A stretch of 64,000 nucleotides of DNA, from positions 1 to 64,000 of the forward strand of contig JBBDLF010000033.1 in assembly GCA_040879025.1 (NCBI GenBank), read 5' to 3'. The translations under genes were made by a program, and so were the position numbers. The notes below the pieces were generated by a model. It had not been told where the DNA came from, did not search any database, and saw only the letters and a program-made list of their open reading frames with translations. Origin of the DNA: JBBDLF01 sp040879025. Lineage in GTDB: Bacteria; Pseudomonadota; Gammaproteobacteria; Pseudomonadales; Pseudohongiellaceae. This document shows, one piece after another, positions 52,645 to 62,445 of the stretch (position 1 is the stretch's first letter; each line of letters starts with the position of its first letter).

Positions 52645-54162
52645 TTACCAGACTTTTCCTGCCTTTCGCGTACGGAAAATCCGGTAAAGCGGGGTCTGGG
52701 TCATTTGAACAAGGGACTGTTTTTCCTCGCCGCTCATGGGGCCGCATATGAGCAGTAAAAAGTAATACGAAAGACAATAGACAAGGCCTGTTACCACCAA
52801 CAGCGGCGCGACACTGACCTGGAGGGTCATCTTGATCAGCAGCGCGGGTAATGCCGCGGCCACCGAGACGGCGACAACACCTGCCAAAGCTTTCCACGGC
52901 AATAGTTGCGCCGTGCTCACTTGCATAAGTGACTTAAGCCGGCCCAGCGCAAGAAACTTGGTCACAACGGTGGCAAACAAGGTGACGTATACAGCGCCGA
53001 TGAGTCCAAAGCGATCCAGAAAAAACCGAATGAAAATCACGATTATTCCCAACCGGACAATATTCTGCAGTATCAGAAAGCGGGTGGCTGCGAACACTCG
53101 CAAGCCACCGTCAGTCAGCAAGGCAGCAAACAGCATGTTCACCGTCCATACCATAAAAATGGGTACGCTCTCGGCATAGTCAATGGTATAGAGCAATATG
53201 ATCAGTTCGTTGGCGACGATCAGAAGGCTGACGACAATCGGAAAAAGTATCAGGGCAAGCTTGCGGACGGCATCCAGCCATATTGCCGCGACCGCATCCT
53301 TGTCATTACTACGGATTTTTTCACCCATGTTGACCATCATCACATTACATGTGGAGGTCATAAGAAAGTCGGTGATTGGCAATTGCAGGCAACCGACGGC
53401 ATAGATGGCGAATACGGCGGCATCGAAATAATACGAAACGGCGTACATGTGATAATTGAGTTGTAACTGCCCGATGGCTGCCGCGAGTCCGAACGGTAGC
53501 GCATATCCAAGGTGCCGTCGCAAGCGGGAACCGTCGCTTTGAAGTTCACCCTTGAAATTGTGCCCTACGTAGATGGACATGACACCGAATCGGCCGATTG
53601 CGAAACCCGCCGCTCCGATGAGCAGCCACTCGATCTGTCCAAAAACAAGTGCGGGCGTCACCAGCAACAGCGCCCGGAACAAATCCGTCAGAGCATAGGT
53701 AGCCGATGCCGCCAGGTGCTGCTTGCGGATGGTCATCAAAATTTCCAGCAACACCGACATCAGCATGAACAGAAGGTAAATACCGATGTAGGGTAGATAC
53801 TCTGTGAGGCCGGGGTTATTGAGTAGTGTGGCGACCTGGTTCCGCAATACCCAAAGCGCCACTGCGCTGATCAACCCGAGTCCACCCAGGACTACAAGCG
53901 AGTTAAATACGTAACGGCCGCTTTTGCGACTATCCGTGGGCAGAAAATAGTAGAGACTTTCGGCCATCCCCGCCTGGGCTATCCCAAACAAGGTGGAGAA
54001 CACAAGAAATAGCTGTTTGTACGTGCCAAACTCTTCCTGGCTGAAGGTTCGGACCAGTATTATCGGAATGCCAAACGCCGCGATAAAACCAATCGCGCGT
54101 CCTGACATTAGAATTAGTGCGGGACGAAAGATAGCCTCGACAGGCTTATTGCTCACAAACAT
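52645..54162 (-). CDS. wzx: Polysaccharide flippase (Wzx-like)
   Basis: This 505-residue membrane protein has about 12-14 hydrophobic helices, starting PALILMSGRAIGFIAAFGIP and FSQEEFGTYKQLFLVFSTLF, as in the MATE/Wzx flippases. It would move the lipid-linked repeat unit from the cytoplasmic to the periplasmic face of the inner membrane. No periplasmic domain. Confidence 0.85.
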   Translation of the reverse strand: MFVSNKPVEAIFRPALILMSGRAIGFIAAFGIPIILVRTFSQEEFGTYKQLFLVFSTLFGIAQAGMAESLYYFLPTDSRKSGRYVFNSLVVLGGLGLISAVALWVLRNQVATLLNNPGLTEYLPYIGIYLLFMLMSVLLEILMTIRKQHLAASATYALTDLFRALLLVTPALVFGQIEWLLIGAAGFAIGRFGVMSIYVGHNFKGELQSDGSRLRRHLGYALPFGLAAAIGQLQLNYHMYAVSYYFDAAVFAIYAVGCLQLPITDFLMTSTCNVMMVNMGEKIRSNDKDAVAAIWLDAVRKLALILFPIVVSLLIVANELIILLYTIDYAESVPIFMVWTVNMLFAALLTDGGLRVFAATRFLILQNIVRLGIIVIFIRFFLDRFGLIGAVYVTLFATVVTKFLALGRLKSLMQVSTAQLLPWKALAGVVAVSVAAALPALLIKMTLQVSVAPLLVVTGLVYCLSYYFLLLICGPMSGEEKQSLVQMTQTPLYRIFRTRKAGKVW

Positions 54163-54192
54163 TCCGATATTTGCACTGAGCCGGTATCATGA

Positions 54193-55020
54193 CTACGACT
54201 GATCGTTCCTTGCATTGGAATCGCGTGTCGCGGCAGTGGACATATCGCCGCCGTTCCGGTAGCCGATACACTCCAGTTCGCTGCGTGAAGTGTGGAATGT
54301 TAAAGATAGCGACACAGAGACGGACGGGCCGTTGTATACCCAATGGGGTGCCCATGGATACAGGTAGACACCCTGACCCGGTTCAATATTGAAAAAATTT
54401 GAACACGGAGGGATGGCAGTCAGGTTTCGATGACCTCCGGCATGGTAGCGTGCCAATTCATTCCGGGCAACGCGGCGATCCGGAAAGTAACCAACATTAA
54501 TGTGCTTGCGACCGCGTATCTGCAGTAGGAAGTTATGTTCCGGATCGAAATGCGCCGGCGTAACCGCTTTCGGCGAGGAAATAAAAATCACGGCATGACT
54601 TGAAACCATCAAGCCCTCCTCCGTTGGCAGTAAGGGCCTCACCTCGTCCAGGAGGATATCGAGCAGATCGCTGTATTCCCTTACCTGTTCAATATTCCAT
54701 AGCGCCATCCAGCGGCCATTGGATTCAATATTGCGAACGCAGTCACCGAAGCTGGACATAACATCCTCGCAACCTTCGGGAACCAATACGGCCTGCTTTG
54801 CTTTATGGCACTCCACCGAAGCCGGCGTCATTTTTTCCGCCAACCTGGCAAGCGCATTCAAGGAAAGCAATGGATGGTATTCCAGGTAGTGACGAAGGTT
54901 GAATTCCCGTCGTCCGATAGCTGTATTGCATACATCGTCATTCAGCGCAAGGAGACTCTCCTGATAGACCGGAGTATGTGCTGGCGTACCGCTTTGCGTG
55001 GCAATAGTATTGTTACTCAC
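54193..55020 (-). CDS. Cupin/JmjC-like protein
   Basis: This 275-residue protein has a double-stranded beta-helix with HFDPEHNFLLQIRGRKHINVG (about 165-185, HxD iron motif) and VYLYPWAPHWVYNG, where His replaces the distal His in the right place. This is the pattern of cupin_8/JmjC-like iron oxygenases. In the cluster it could hydroxylate a sugar or protein, or be a regulator; none of these is visible directly. GTG 55020 follows GAGG at 5 bases. It sits between the flippase and the deacetylase. Confidence 0.65.
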   Translation of the reverse strand: MSNNTIATQSGTPAHTPVYQESLLALNDDVCNTAIGRREFNLRHYLEYHPLLSLNALARLAEKMTPASVECHKAKQAVLVPEGCEDVMSSFGDCVRNIESNGRWMALWNIEQVREYSDLLDILLDEVRPLLPTEEGLMVSSHAVIFISSPKAVTPAHFDPEHNFLLQIRGRKHINVGYFPDRRVARNELARYHAGGHRNLTAIPPCSNFFNIEPGQGVYLYPWAPHWVYNGPSVSVSLSLTFHTSRSELECIGYRNGGDMSTAATRDSNARNDQS

Positions 55021-55041
55021 GATTACCTCTTCCGAATAGTT

Positions 55042-56175
55042 TCAATTGAGTTGGAGATCGATCTTGTTGCCGATCGGGGCGCTGCCTTCATGCTTTTGAT
55101 GGCAGTTACGCGACGGATCAAAAATGCCGTTAACCTGGCAACTCATGATCGAGGGCGAAAATTTGCCAAAGCTGCCCAAGCAGGAATTTTCCCATAACAC
55201 CTTGCGGGGAATCGTCAGCCAGGGGTATTGGCTGTCCTGATGTCGGCAAATGGTATACGCGCAACGGTATCCGGCGGCAGCGACACTGCGAACGGTGTCC
55301 GCATTGAAACGTCCGTCGGGGTAGGCAAAGTGCGTTATTTTTATACCCAACCTCTCTTCAAGAACACTTTTGGATCCTGTTATTTCCTCCTGCACCCTGT
55401 TCGATAGTTGGCAGGAAAGCAGGGAATGTGTTCTCGTATGTGAACCGATAGTCACTCCGTTGTTCGCCATTTCCTTTAGCATATCCCAATCCAGCGGAGA
55501 AAATTCTTCCAGGTATTTTTCGGCATGACCAATGCTTTGGCGCAACCGCTCTATCAATCGCTCGTTCTCCACCTGGCTGAGCATCTCAAAACAGACTCTT
55601 GTCAGGTTGAACGGATCGGACTGTGCTTTTCCAAGCCGCAGGGTCATGGCCGGGTCAGGTGAGCCCTGTTTGATTTCCTTGACCAGTGCGCTTAACCGCG
55701 TACGTGGTGCCCGCCACTGTTCCACGGCTTCAGAAAGCAACAAAAACAGCTCATCATGGATGTGCATCCGATTTGTCCCGACAAAGTCACTGACCACGAA
55801 GACAGCGAAGGGAATCCCCATGCGCTTGAGAACAGGATAGGCATTTCTGAAGACATCGGCATATCCATCATCAAAGGTTATTGATGCGACAGGCTTGCCA
55901 CCCAGGGGAGTGTCATCAATATAGTCGGCCAATTCGTCCAGACTGACAAAACGATAGTACTGTCCAAGCCATTCAAGATGGGCTTGCAGTGTCGCTGCGC
56001 TGATCAGCATAGGTTCGATGGAACTTGCCGCACTTGCTTCAAAATTTTCTACCACCCGGTGGTAAGTGACTACCAGCGGCTGATGTGTCTCGCCACGAAC
56101 GGTTCCAATCAACCGGTCCATCCCGGTATAGTGCATGCCTGTTGCCAGGCCGGTTTTTACCATTCCTCTTAACAT
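55042..56175 (-). CDS. Polysaccharide deacetylase (NodB domain)
   Basis: This 377-residue protein has a clear NodB domain: ASITFDDGYADVFRNAYPVL (catalytic Asp pair) and TIGSHTRTHSLLSCQ (His pair, SHTRTH), then FAYPDGRFN. It removes acetyl from an N-acetylhexosamine or acyl group of the polymer. No signal peptide is seen, so it may act in the cytoplasm or be secreted otherwise. ATG 56175 has GAGG 8 bases before it. Members are common in XrtA-type and other exopolysaccharide clusters. Confidence 0.85.
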   Translation of the reverse strand: MLRGMVKTGLATGMHYTGMDRLIGTVRGETHQPLVVTYHRVVENFEASAASSIEPMLISAATLQAHLEWLGQYYRFVSLDELADYIDDTPLGGKPVASITFDDGYADVFRNAYPVLKRMGIPFAVFVVSDFVGTNRMHIHDELFLLLSEAVEQWRAPRTRLSALVKEIKQGSPDPAMTLRLGKAQSDPFNLTRVCFEMLSQVENERLIERLRQSIGHAEKYLEEFSPLDWDMLKEMANNGVTIGSHTRTHSLLSCQLSNRVQEEITGSKSVLEERLGIKITHFAYPDGRFNADTVRSVAAAGYRCAYTICRHQDSQYPWLTIPRKVLWENSCLGSFGKFSPSIMSCQVNGIFDPSRNCHQKHEGSAPIGNKIDLQLN

Positions 56176-56211
56176 GAATCCAACCTCATTAATACTTCAG
56201 GTCTTCTGTTC

Positions 56212-57387
56212 TTATTTAACGGAGTGTGTCATTCCGGGGCACCGATGATAAAGCCGCTTGATGCCCCATCGCAGTTGTACGATCTGCCGGAAGATCGCTC
56301 CGGCGATATGGGGCGGAAAGCAATCCAGACGCACCAGGTCCCGACATTCGTCAGCCCACTGGAATTTGTAATTCTCTTCACCGTGTAGAAAATCGTATTG
56401 CGTGGCGCCATCGGCGATGGCTGCCTGAATGGCAAGCCCCATAATTACCAGTCCGACGCTGTACCGGCTGTAAGCCGGATCAATCCCCGACTGGTAGAAA
56501 TAAAATATTCTGTCAATCTGGAAGCCATAGAGAGCGGCAACAGCATTGCCATCCAGAGTTATGACATACAACCTAAGCCAGCCGTTGCTTAGCGCAAGCT
56601 GAGACATATCATGATGAAAATCCACCAGGTCCTGTGTATTCAGTGCGTCAGACCCTCCTCGCTCACGCCAGCGAAGGTTGTGAAGCTCTACCAACTGATT
56701 GAGAAACTGCTCACATCGCCGAGGGTCGGTTGCCTTTTCAAATCGAAACTTGAAATCACGTTCCAGGTTTCTTAACCGTCGACGGAAGTTGTAGCGATGA
56801 GAGCTGCCCAATGTGGCAAGGTAATCCTCCCAGGATTTTCCGTCGAACCTGATATAGGGACAACGTTCGACGGTAGTGCTGAATGTTTGCCACCCCCTGG
56901 TTTCAAGCTCCGCTCTGAGCGCCGAATTTTGTGCGGAATTGCTTTCAACTCGATTGAACTCCAAAGGAAGTTTTTGTTGACCTATACAAGAACAAATCGC
57001 TTTTATCCCTTGCTTTTCAAATCCAGAACGAAGAATCAGGGCAAGGTAATCGGACCCGACTTGTCCCGAGCCGAGAAATTCCAGAACCCGGCCGGGCAGC
57101 AGTCGTCTGAACCGCATGGGCCTGACAGCCAGGGGTGCCACCGCAATCAATCGCTGATTCATTCTGACCAGAACGATAAACAGTTTTCTGTCGTCCCGGA
57201 GATGTTTCCACCAGGTGTACAACCATTCCCAGGTCAGGAACAGGGATTTACTGGAGCGTTGGCCAACAAGTTCGTTCCACTCGTCTTTAAGCATGCCAAA
57301 GTCCGTCATGCGATCGATCAATTCGATAGACAAGACTTCGGTTTCCTTTTCGTCTTTTGTACGGGGCTCCGAGGCGAAATCTGTCAT
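56212..57387 (-). CDS. FemAB/BioF2-like acyltransferase
   Basis: This 391-residue double-GNAT protein has LFLTWEWLYTWWKHL, LGSSHRYNFRRRLRNLERDF and YSRYSVGLVIMGLAIQAAI plus DFLHGEENYKFQWAD. This is the CelD/BioF2 group often found in exopolysaccharide clusters; members are thought to acylate sugar amines. Its ATG overlaps the ligase stop (ATGA). Confidence 0.8.
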   Translation of the reverse strand: MTDFASEPRTKDEKETEVLSIELIDRMTDFGMLKDEWNELVGQRSSKSLFLTWEWLYTWWKHLRDDRKLFIVLVRMNQRLIAVAPLAVRPMRFRRLLPGRVLEFLGSGQVGSDYLALILRSGFEKQGIKAICSCIGQQKLPLEFNRVESNSAQNSALRAELETRGWQTFSTTVERCPYIRFDGKSWEDYLATLGSSHRYNFRRRLRNLERDFKFRFEKATDPRRCEQFLNQLVELHNLRWRERGGSDALNTQDLVDFHHDMSQLALSNGWLRLYVITLDGNAVAALYGFQIDRIFYFYQSGIDPAYSRYSVGLVIMGLAIQAAIADGATQYDFLHGEENYKFQWADECRDLVRLDCFPPHIAGAIFRQIVQLRWGIKRLYHRCPGMTHSVK

Positions 57388-58706
57388 TCAGCTGCCGCCA
57401 GAGGACCGTATCGCTTTTGACATATCGAGTTTACCGCGATAGCCAGGCCGGCAAGATAATAGAAGTAGAAGTTATAGGCGACTGGATGGAAAAAGGCGGC
57501 AACGGCAAATCCGATGAGGCTCACCCGGACCGCTTCAGCAAGATAGAACAGATCATCCCGGTCCCGATGTCTGGACGTGGTGACTAAAACCGCTTTGGTT
57601 TGCGCCATGCAAGTGAAATAAAGCATCAGAAACAGTACCAGTCCGGGAATACCCAGGTCGACCGCGTATTCCAGGTAGGCATTATGAATTTCTGTCCACG
57701 TTGCACCTCTCGCTTCATTCATGGCGAGAATGTTCATCCCCGCGCCGGACCCGATCACAGGACTACGTACGGCCAGTCCGGTAGCGGCTTTCATATCGCT
57801 CCAGCGGTTTTGTGCTGATCCGCTGGCGTCCGCTTCAATATTGGTAATTGTGGAAATACGATCCATGTAACTGGACGGAAGGAACGGCAGGCTGGCAAGC
57901 GCGAAAAGCAGAGCCAGGGGCGCCCATACTCGCTCAGGCCGCTTACGCAGTACCCAGAAATAAGTCATGAACATAACGGCCAAGGTCAAAAAACCACCAC
58001 GGGAAAACGTAAATATGATTCCGGCAACCAACAGACAGATTGCCACACCGAGAAATGCCTTTATCGCGGCACGTCGGCTACTCAAAAACAGCGCGATGCA
58101 AAATGGCAGCAATATATTCAGCACCAAGGCAAGATCATTCGGATTGGCGGTCAACGGTCCATTGTAGCCGGCGATTCGTGCGGTATTTTCCGAGAATAAA
58201 GTTCCCGAGACGAAATGACTGATGCTGGTCAGGGCCAGTGGAATGGAACACAGCACCAGTACCCAGCAAATGCTCCGCAATTTAGGCACGGTATCCACAA
58301 TATTGATCAAAAGCACAAAAACCACCAGGGTTTTGAAATATTCCCGAAGCAGAAAATTGACTGTACCTCCGGGCCAATAGGAGAACGGGATGGTCAAAAC
58401 CGCCCAGGAGGCGAGAATCAAAGCAATCCATGCGCCTCGCGACATTTCAAGAAGAGGTTGGCCCCGCGCCAGCCGACTGCATCCCATGCTCAACAGCGCA
58501 AAAACAGCTGTTAGCATCGCGATACGCAGTGGCGCCAGGACCGGAAATGCCTGTTGAGGAGCCAAAAGCAGGATCACTGAAAAGCACAGCAGGGCCCGCA
58601 GCGGAACCAGGGAGTTGTTCTCCTCTGCCGCGGTCGCGACTGGAGCAGATATCGGTTCTGTCACTCCAGCCGGGCGCCACCACTCCGTAAAGGACTGCGC
58701 GCTCAT
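57384..58706 (-). CDS. O-antigen ligase/polymerase (Wzy/WaaL family)
   Basis: This 440-residue membrane protein has about 11 helices and a periplasmic loop around 290-340 (GSGAGMNILAMNEARGATW, with the HNAYLEYAVDLGIPG motif of the Wzy_C/O-antigen ligase family). It would polymerise repeat units in the periplasm. The ATG at 58706 follows GGAGG (10 bases); TTG 58712 is an alternative. Confidence 0.88.
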   Translation of the reverse strand: MSAQSFTEWWRPAGVTEPISAPVATAAEENNSLVPLRALLCFSVILLLAPQQAFPVLAPLRIAMLTAVFALLSMGCSRLARGQPLLEMSRGAWIALILASWAVLTIPFSYWPGGTVNFLLREYFKTLVVFVLLINIVDTVPKLRSICWVLVLCSIPLALTSISHFVSGTLFSENTARIAGYNGPLTANPNDLALVLNILLPFCIALFLSSRRAAIKAFLGVAICLLVAGIIFTFSRGGFLTLAVMFMTYFWVLRKRPERVWAPLALLFALASLPFLPSSYMDRISTITNIEADASGSAQNRWSDMKAATGLAVRSPVIGSGAGMNILAMNEARGATWTEIHNAYLEYAVDLGIPGLVLFLMLYFTCMAQTKAVLVTTSRHRDRDDLFYLAEAVRVSLIGFAVAAFFHPVAYNFYFYYLAGLAIAVNSICQKRYGPLAAAE

Positions 58707-58726
58707 GGTCAAACTACCTCCGGAAT

Positions 58727-60085
58727 TTATATTCTGACAACCTGATCCGGTTTTGACTCCATGCCCCAGGTCGCATCACGGGTATCCACTATCAATGCGC
58801 AGTTGTCGATAATGTTCTGATAATCGAAACTGGTATGATCGGTCAGTATAAGCACACAGTCACTGGTTTTCAGTTCATTGTCCGTCGCCTGGATACGACG
58901 CAAAACAGAACCATCAATCTCCACAGACGGAACGTGAGGGTCCGCATAGCGGACAATCGCGCCCTTGCGCACAAGCATTGAGATAATTTGCAAGGCAGGA
59001 GACTCACGAATATCGCCCACGTTCTTTTTATAAGCTACTCCCAGCGCGGTGATTCTCGCGCCATTAATGCAAAGCTTGCGCTGGTTGAGCGCATCTCCCA
59101 CAAGTTTTACCACGTGGGCGGGCATCGCTTGATTGATCTCTTCCGCAAGAGGAATAAACCTGGCCTGGTAATTGTTAAAACGCATCTTCCAGGCGAGATA
59201 CGACGGATCAACGGGGATGCAATGCCCGCCGATACCGGGGCCGGGATAAAATGCCATAAACCCGAACGGCTTACTGGCGGCCGCATCTATCACCTCGCGG
59301 GAGTTTACTCCCAAATGGCGGCACATCAACGCGAATTCATTGGCCAGGGCGATATTGACGCTGCGAAAGACGTTCTCATAAAGTTTGGACAACTCGGCAA
59401 CCCTGGGGCTCGCAACCTCGACCACTTTTTTCACAATCTGACGGTATAGCAGCGCCGCCAGTTTCGTACATTCCGCCGTCACACCACCAGTCACCTTGGG
59501 AATGTCCCGCACCCCGTAATTCGGGTTACCCGGATCGATTCTTTCCGGGGAAAAAGCCAGGAAAAAATCCTTGCCCGCCTTAAAACCGGTCGACTCCAGC
59601 ATCGGCAGCAATAATTCTTCCGTCGTACCCGGATAGGTGGTGGATTCGAGTATTATGAGTTGCCCACGACGCAGGTTCTCCACCATGCGTTCGGCGGTCG
59701 CAAGAATAAAGGAAATATCCGGGTCCTTGGATTTTCGCAATGGCGTTGGCACACAAACCAGAATGACATCGCTGCCGGAAAGTACCGAAAAGTCGACAGT
59801 AGCCTGATACTTTCCCGTGCCTTGCAACTCTGCCAGTTCGCTGTCAGCCACATCGGGCGTCGACGACTTGCCGCTGTTCAGGTTGTTTACAACCCGGTTA
59901 TTGGTATCAAGTCCACTGACTTCAAACCCGGCGGCGGCAAAGCCGACCGCCAGCGGTAAGCCTACATAGCCCTGACCAATCACTGTGACGTGCGCTTCGC
60001 GACTGGAGATGCGATTGAAAAGATCGGCAAACGGTTCGGCAACAGACTGGGCAATTGAACCGATAGGGGGTTCTGCAATGTTCAT
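58727..60085 (-). CDS. UDP-N-acetylhexosamine 6-dehydrogenase (WbpA/WecC-like)
   Basis: This 452-residue enzyme has an extra N-terminal 25 residues, then GQGYVGLPLAVGFAAAGF, ESTTYPGTTEELL, AFSPERIDPGN and catalytic Cys in GPGIGGHCIPVDPSYL. This is the family oxidising UDP-GlcNAc or UDP-ManNAc to the uronic acid. GAGG 6 bases before the ATG. With the epimerase and AlgD-like enzyme, it indicates that the polymer carries two kinds of acidic sugar. Confidence 0.88.
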   Translation of the reverse strand: MNIAEPPIGSIAQSVAEPFADLFNRISSREAHVTVIGQGYVGLPLAVGFAAAGFEVSGLDTNNRVVNNLNSGKSSTPDVADSELAELQGTGKYQATVDFSVLSGSDVILVCVPTPLRKSKDPDISFILATAERMVENLRRGQLIILESTTYPGTTEELLLPMLESTGFKAGKDFFLAFSPERIDPGNPNYGVRDIPKVTGGVTAECTKLAALLYRQIVKKVVEVASPRVAELSKLYENVFRSVNIALANEFALMCRHLGVNSREVIDAAASKPFGFMAFYPGPGIGGHCIPVDPSYLAWKMRFNNYQARFIPLAEEINQAMPAHVVKLVGDALNQRKLCINGARITALGVAYKKNVGDIRESPALQIISMLVRKGAIVRYADPHVPSVEIDGSVLRRIQATDNELKTSDCVLILTDHTSFDYQNIIDNCALIVDTRDATWGMESKPDQVVRI

Positions 60086-60093
60086 ACGGGTCC

Positions 60094-61176
60094 TCAGGGC
60101 GCCAACTCAAAAATGGCTCGGGTTAATTTTGCCGGGTCGTGACGCACCTTGCGCCTTTTGGCCAGCAGGTCGCAGAAGACAGGGATGCAGCCTGTCTCCG
60201 AAATTCGTCTGGAGTCCGCAATGATGGGTCGCGCGCCATCAACGCTGTACCGGGAAAGCAGTTGACCGGGTATGGGAGTGCTGTTAACGAGTACATAGTG
60301 CACCGGCATCTGTGGCACATGCCGGTTAATGGCCCGAAGAAAATCCGCCGGGCAATAGCCATCGGTTTCACCAACTTCGGTCATCAGGTTCATCACCAGG
60401 ATGACGCGCGCAGATGAACGTGCGATGGCATCGGCGATTCCCGGAACCAGCAGTGTCGGAATCAGGCTTGTGTACAAACTTCCCGGGCCAATCACTATGA
60501 TGTCTGCCTCGTCAATGGCATCACATGCTTCAGGCAAGCTGCCTATCCATGAGGGTAAAAGACTTATTTTTTGAATCTGGCGGCGTGCTTCGGCGATTCT
60601 GGATTCTCCGCGAAGACGGCTACCGTCCGTGAATTCCGCCTGGATTACGACATCGTCTGCCGTGGCCGGCAGCACTCTTCCACACACACCCAGCATCTTG
60701 CCTGCCCGGTGCACTGCGGTGGTAAAATCGCATTCCATTTCTGACAAGGCGGTCAAAATCAGGTTTCCAAGGCTGTGCCCTCCCACTTCACCATTGAAAC
60801 GGAACCTGAACAGATCCTGCAGTGTGGAATCGCTGTTCGCAAGGGCCAAGAGGCAATTGCGAATATCGCCGGGAGCCAGGATGGAATAAGCCCGGCGCAA
60901 TGCGCCAGAACTACCACCATCATCGGCAACAGTGACGATAGCGGTAAGTCGTTCTTTGTCGGCGGACGTGAGAACAGTGGTGTCCGCATCAGTCGGAAAA
61001 CAGAGTGGTCTCAGCCCACGAAGTGTCGTGGCCAGTCCTGTACCTCCACCCAGGGCGACAATTCGGTGTCTCAGGCAGGTATCGCGGCCGGGAAACCAGG
61101 AATCCTGTTGCGGAGTTGTCTCTACTGCTTGTCTCATCAGTCTCTTCCCAAGCTCGTCACTAGTGTCCTGTCCCAT
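60094..61176 (-). CDS. yvcK: YvcK/CofD-like protein
   Basis: This 360-residue protein has IVALGGGTGLATTLRGL, IVTVADDGGSSGALRRAYS and DIIVIGPGSLYTSLIPTLLV, the diagnostic YvcK blocks. YvcK proteins bind UDP-sugars and act in carbon flux and envelope metabolism. It lies 8 bp upstream of the WbpA-like gene. The ATG at 61176 has no ribosome-binding site; ATG 61137 (MRQAVETT) follows GGGAAGAG and may be the real start. Confidence 0.85.
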   Translation of the reverse strand: MGQDTSDELGKRLMRQAVETTPQQDSWFPGRDTCLRHRIVALGGGTGLATTLRGLRPLCFPTDADTTVLTSADKERLTAIVTVADDGGSSGALRRAYSILAPGDIRNCLLALANSDSTLQDLFRFRFNGEVGGHSLGNLILTALSEMECDFTTAVHRAGKMLGVCGRVLPATADDVVIQAEFTDGSRLRGESRIAEARRQIQKISLLPSWIGSLPEACDAIDEADIIVIGPGSLYTSLIPTLLVPGIADAIARSSARVILVMNLMTEVGETDGYCPADFLRAINRHVPQMPVHYVLVNSTPIPGQLLSRYSVDGARPIIADSRRISETGCIPVFCDLLAKRRKVRHDPAKLTRAIFELAP

Positions 61177-61200
61177 TAATTCGCATGATTTCAGCGTGCC

Positions 61201-62352
61201 CTACAGGGCTTGTGACCGCGTTGCAGGTCGCCGCGAAGCAGGATAGGCAACTGTTGGAGGAATCGATGAGACCGATTGCTGGTGAGCCGCGGTCTCGATA
61301 TTGCCGATGCGGGTATCGGGAGTTTTTATCTCCTCCGATTCACGACCGCCGCCGACCACCTTGACTGTTTCAAACAGAATACGCATATCGAGCCACAGTG
61401 AATAATGTTTGACGTAGTACAGGTCAAAACGCAATTTTTCGATTTCCTCGTTCAAATTATTGGCGTACCGGTAGCGAACCTGTGCCCAGCCGGTAATGCC
61501 GGGCCGAACTTTGGAACGAATGGAATAATAGGGAATCTGGCCGCCACACGTTGGCGTATTACGGGAAACCAGCACGAACAACTCGAAGTTGGATGCTGGA
61601 TGAGGGCGCGGGCCAACGACGTTCATGTCGCCTTTTAACACGTTGATAAACTGGGGTAACTCATCAAGGCGAAACTTGCGTAACCAGTGCCCAAGTCGTG
61701 TAATTCTGTGGGTGTTGTCACCAGCCCATTCGGATGTCTTGTCCACCGTCGGCCGCATTGTCCGGAATTTATACAGTCTGAACCTGCAGCCGCCAAGGCC
61801 AATACGCTCCTGCACAAAAAGCACCGGGCCGCGTGAATCCAGCTTGATCAACAGGCTTATCATCATAAGCAGCGGAGCCAGAACAACCAATCCAATCACT
61901 GCGAAAAGCAGACTGAAAAACCGTGTCAGGACAAGAGCATGTCTTGGCGGGTTGAAATCCTGACAGAAAATTACAGCGCCAGGTGTCATCTCTTCGATCG
62001 GCAATTTCCCCGTAAGCCATTCGTAAACGGCCTCTCCATCCTCAACATCCATGTCCCGGCAAACCCGGGCTTCCATCAGGTGATGATGAGAGCGAAAGTT
62101 CGACCCTTCTGAGAGGGAAACAATTATCATGTCCGGATTGACCTTCTGGATAACCTGCTGGAGGTTTTCCGCCTCACCCAGGACAGGGCAACCGAAAAAT
62201 CTCAGTTTGGCGCAATTGCTTTCAGCCACCATCCCTGCCACCTTGATCCTGCAAGCGGGTCTGGCGGCAATTTCCGAGACCAGAAGTTGCGCGAAGGGGC
62301 CCGCTCCCAAAATCAGAGCAGACCTGTATTTTCTTCCCTGATTGTTTTCCAT
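61201..62352 (-). CDS. Initiating sugar-1-phosphate transferase
   Basis: This 383-residue protein has a short Rossmann-like N-terminal part (about 10-120), one or two hydrophobic helices (about 140-168), and a bacterial sugar transferase domain with FRLYKFRTMRP, RLDELPQFINVLKGDMNVVG and VRPGITGWAQVRYRY. It puts the first sugar-phosphate on undecaprenyl phosphate. It lacks the four N-terminal helices of WbaP. ATG 62352. Confidence 0.88.
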   Translation of the reverse strand: MENNQGRKYRSALILGAGPFAQLLVSEIAARPACRIKVAGMVAESNCAKLRFFGCPVLGEAENLQQVIQKVNPDMIIVSLSEGSNFRSHHHLMEARVCRDMDVEDGEAVYEWLTGKLPIEEMTPGAVIFCQDFNPPRHALVLTRFFSLLFAVIGLVVLAPLLMMISLLIKLDSRGPVLFVQERIGLGGCRFRLYKFRTMRPTVDKTSEWAGDNTHRITRLGHWLRKFRLDELPQFINVLKGDMNVVGPRPHPASNFELFVLVSRNTPTCGGQIPYYSIRSKVRPGITGWAQVRYRYANNLNEEIEKLRFDLYYVKHYSLWLDMRILFETVKVVGGGRESEEIKTPDTRIGNIETAAHQQSVSSIPPTVAYPASRRPATRSQAL

Positions 62353-62445
62353 GAAATTTACTTCATCCGTAAGCGTAAAAAGAGAATTGGCATGTAAGCG
62401 GTGAAGTTTCGGCCCCGGAACACCAGATGGCGCCTGTGATCGCGC

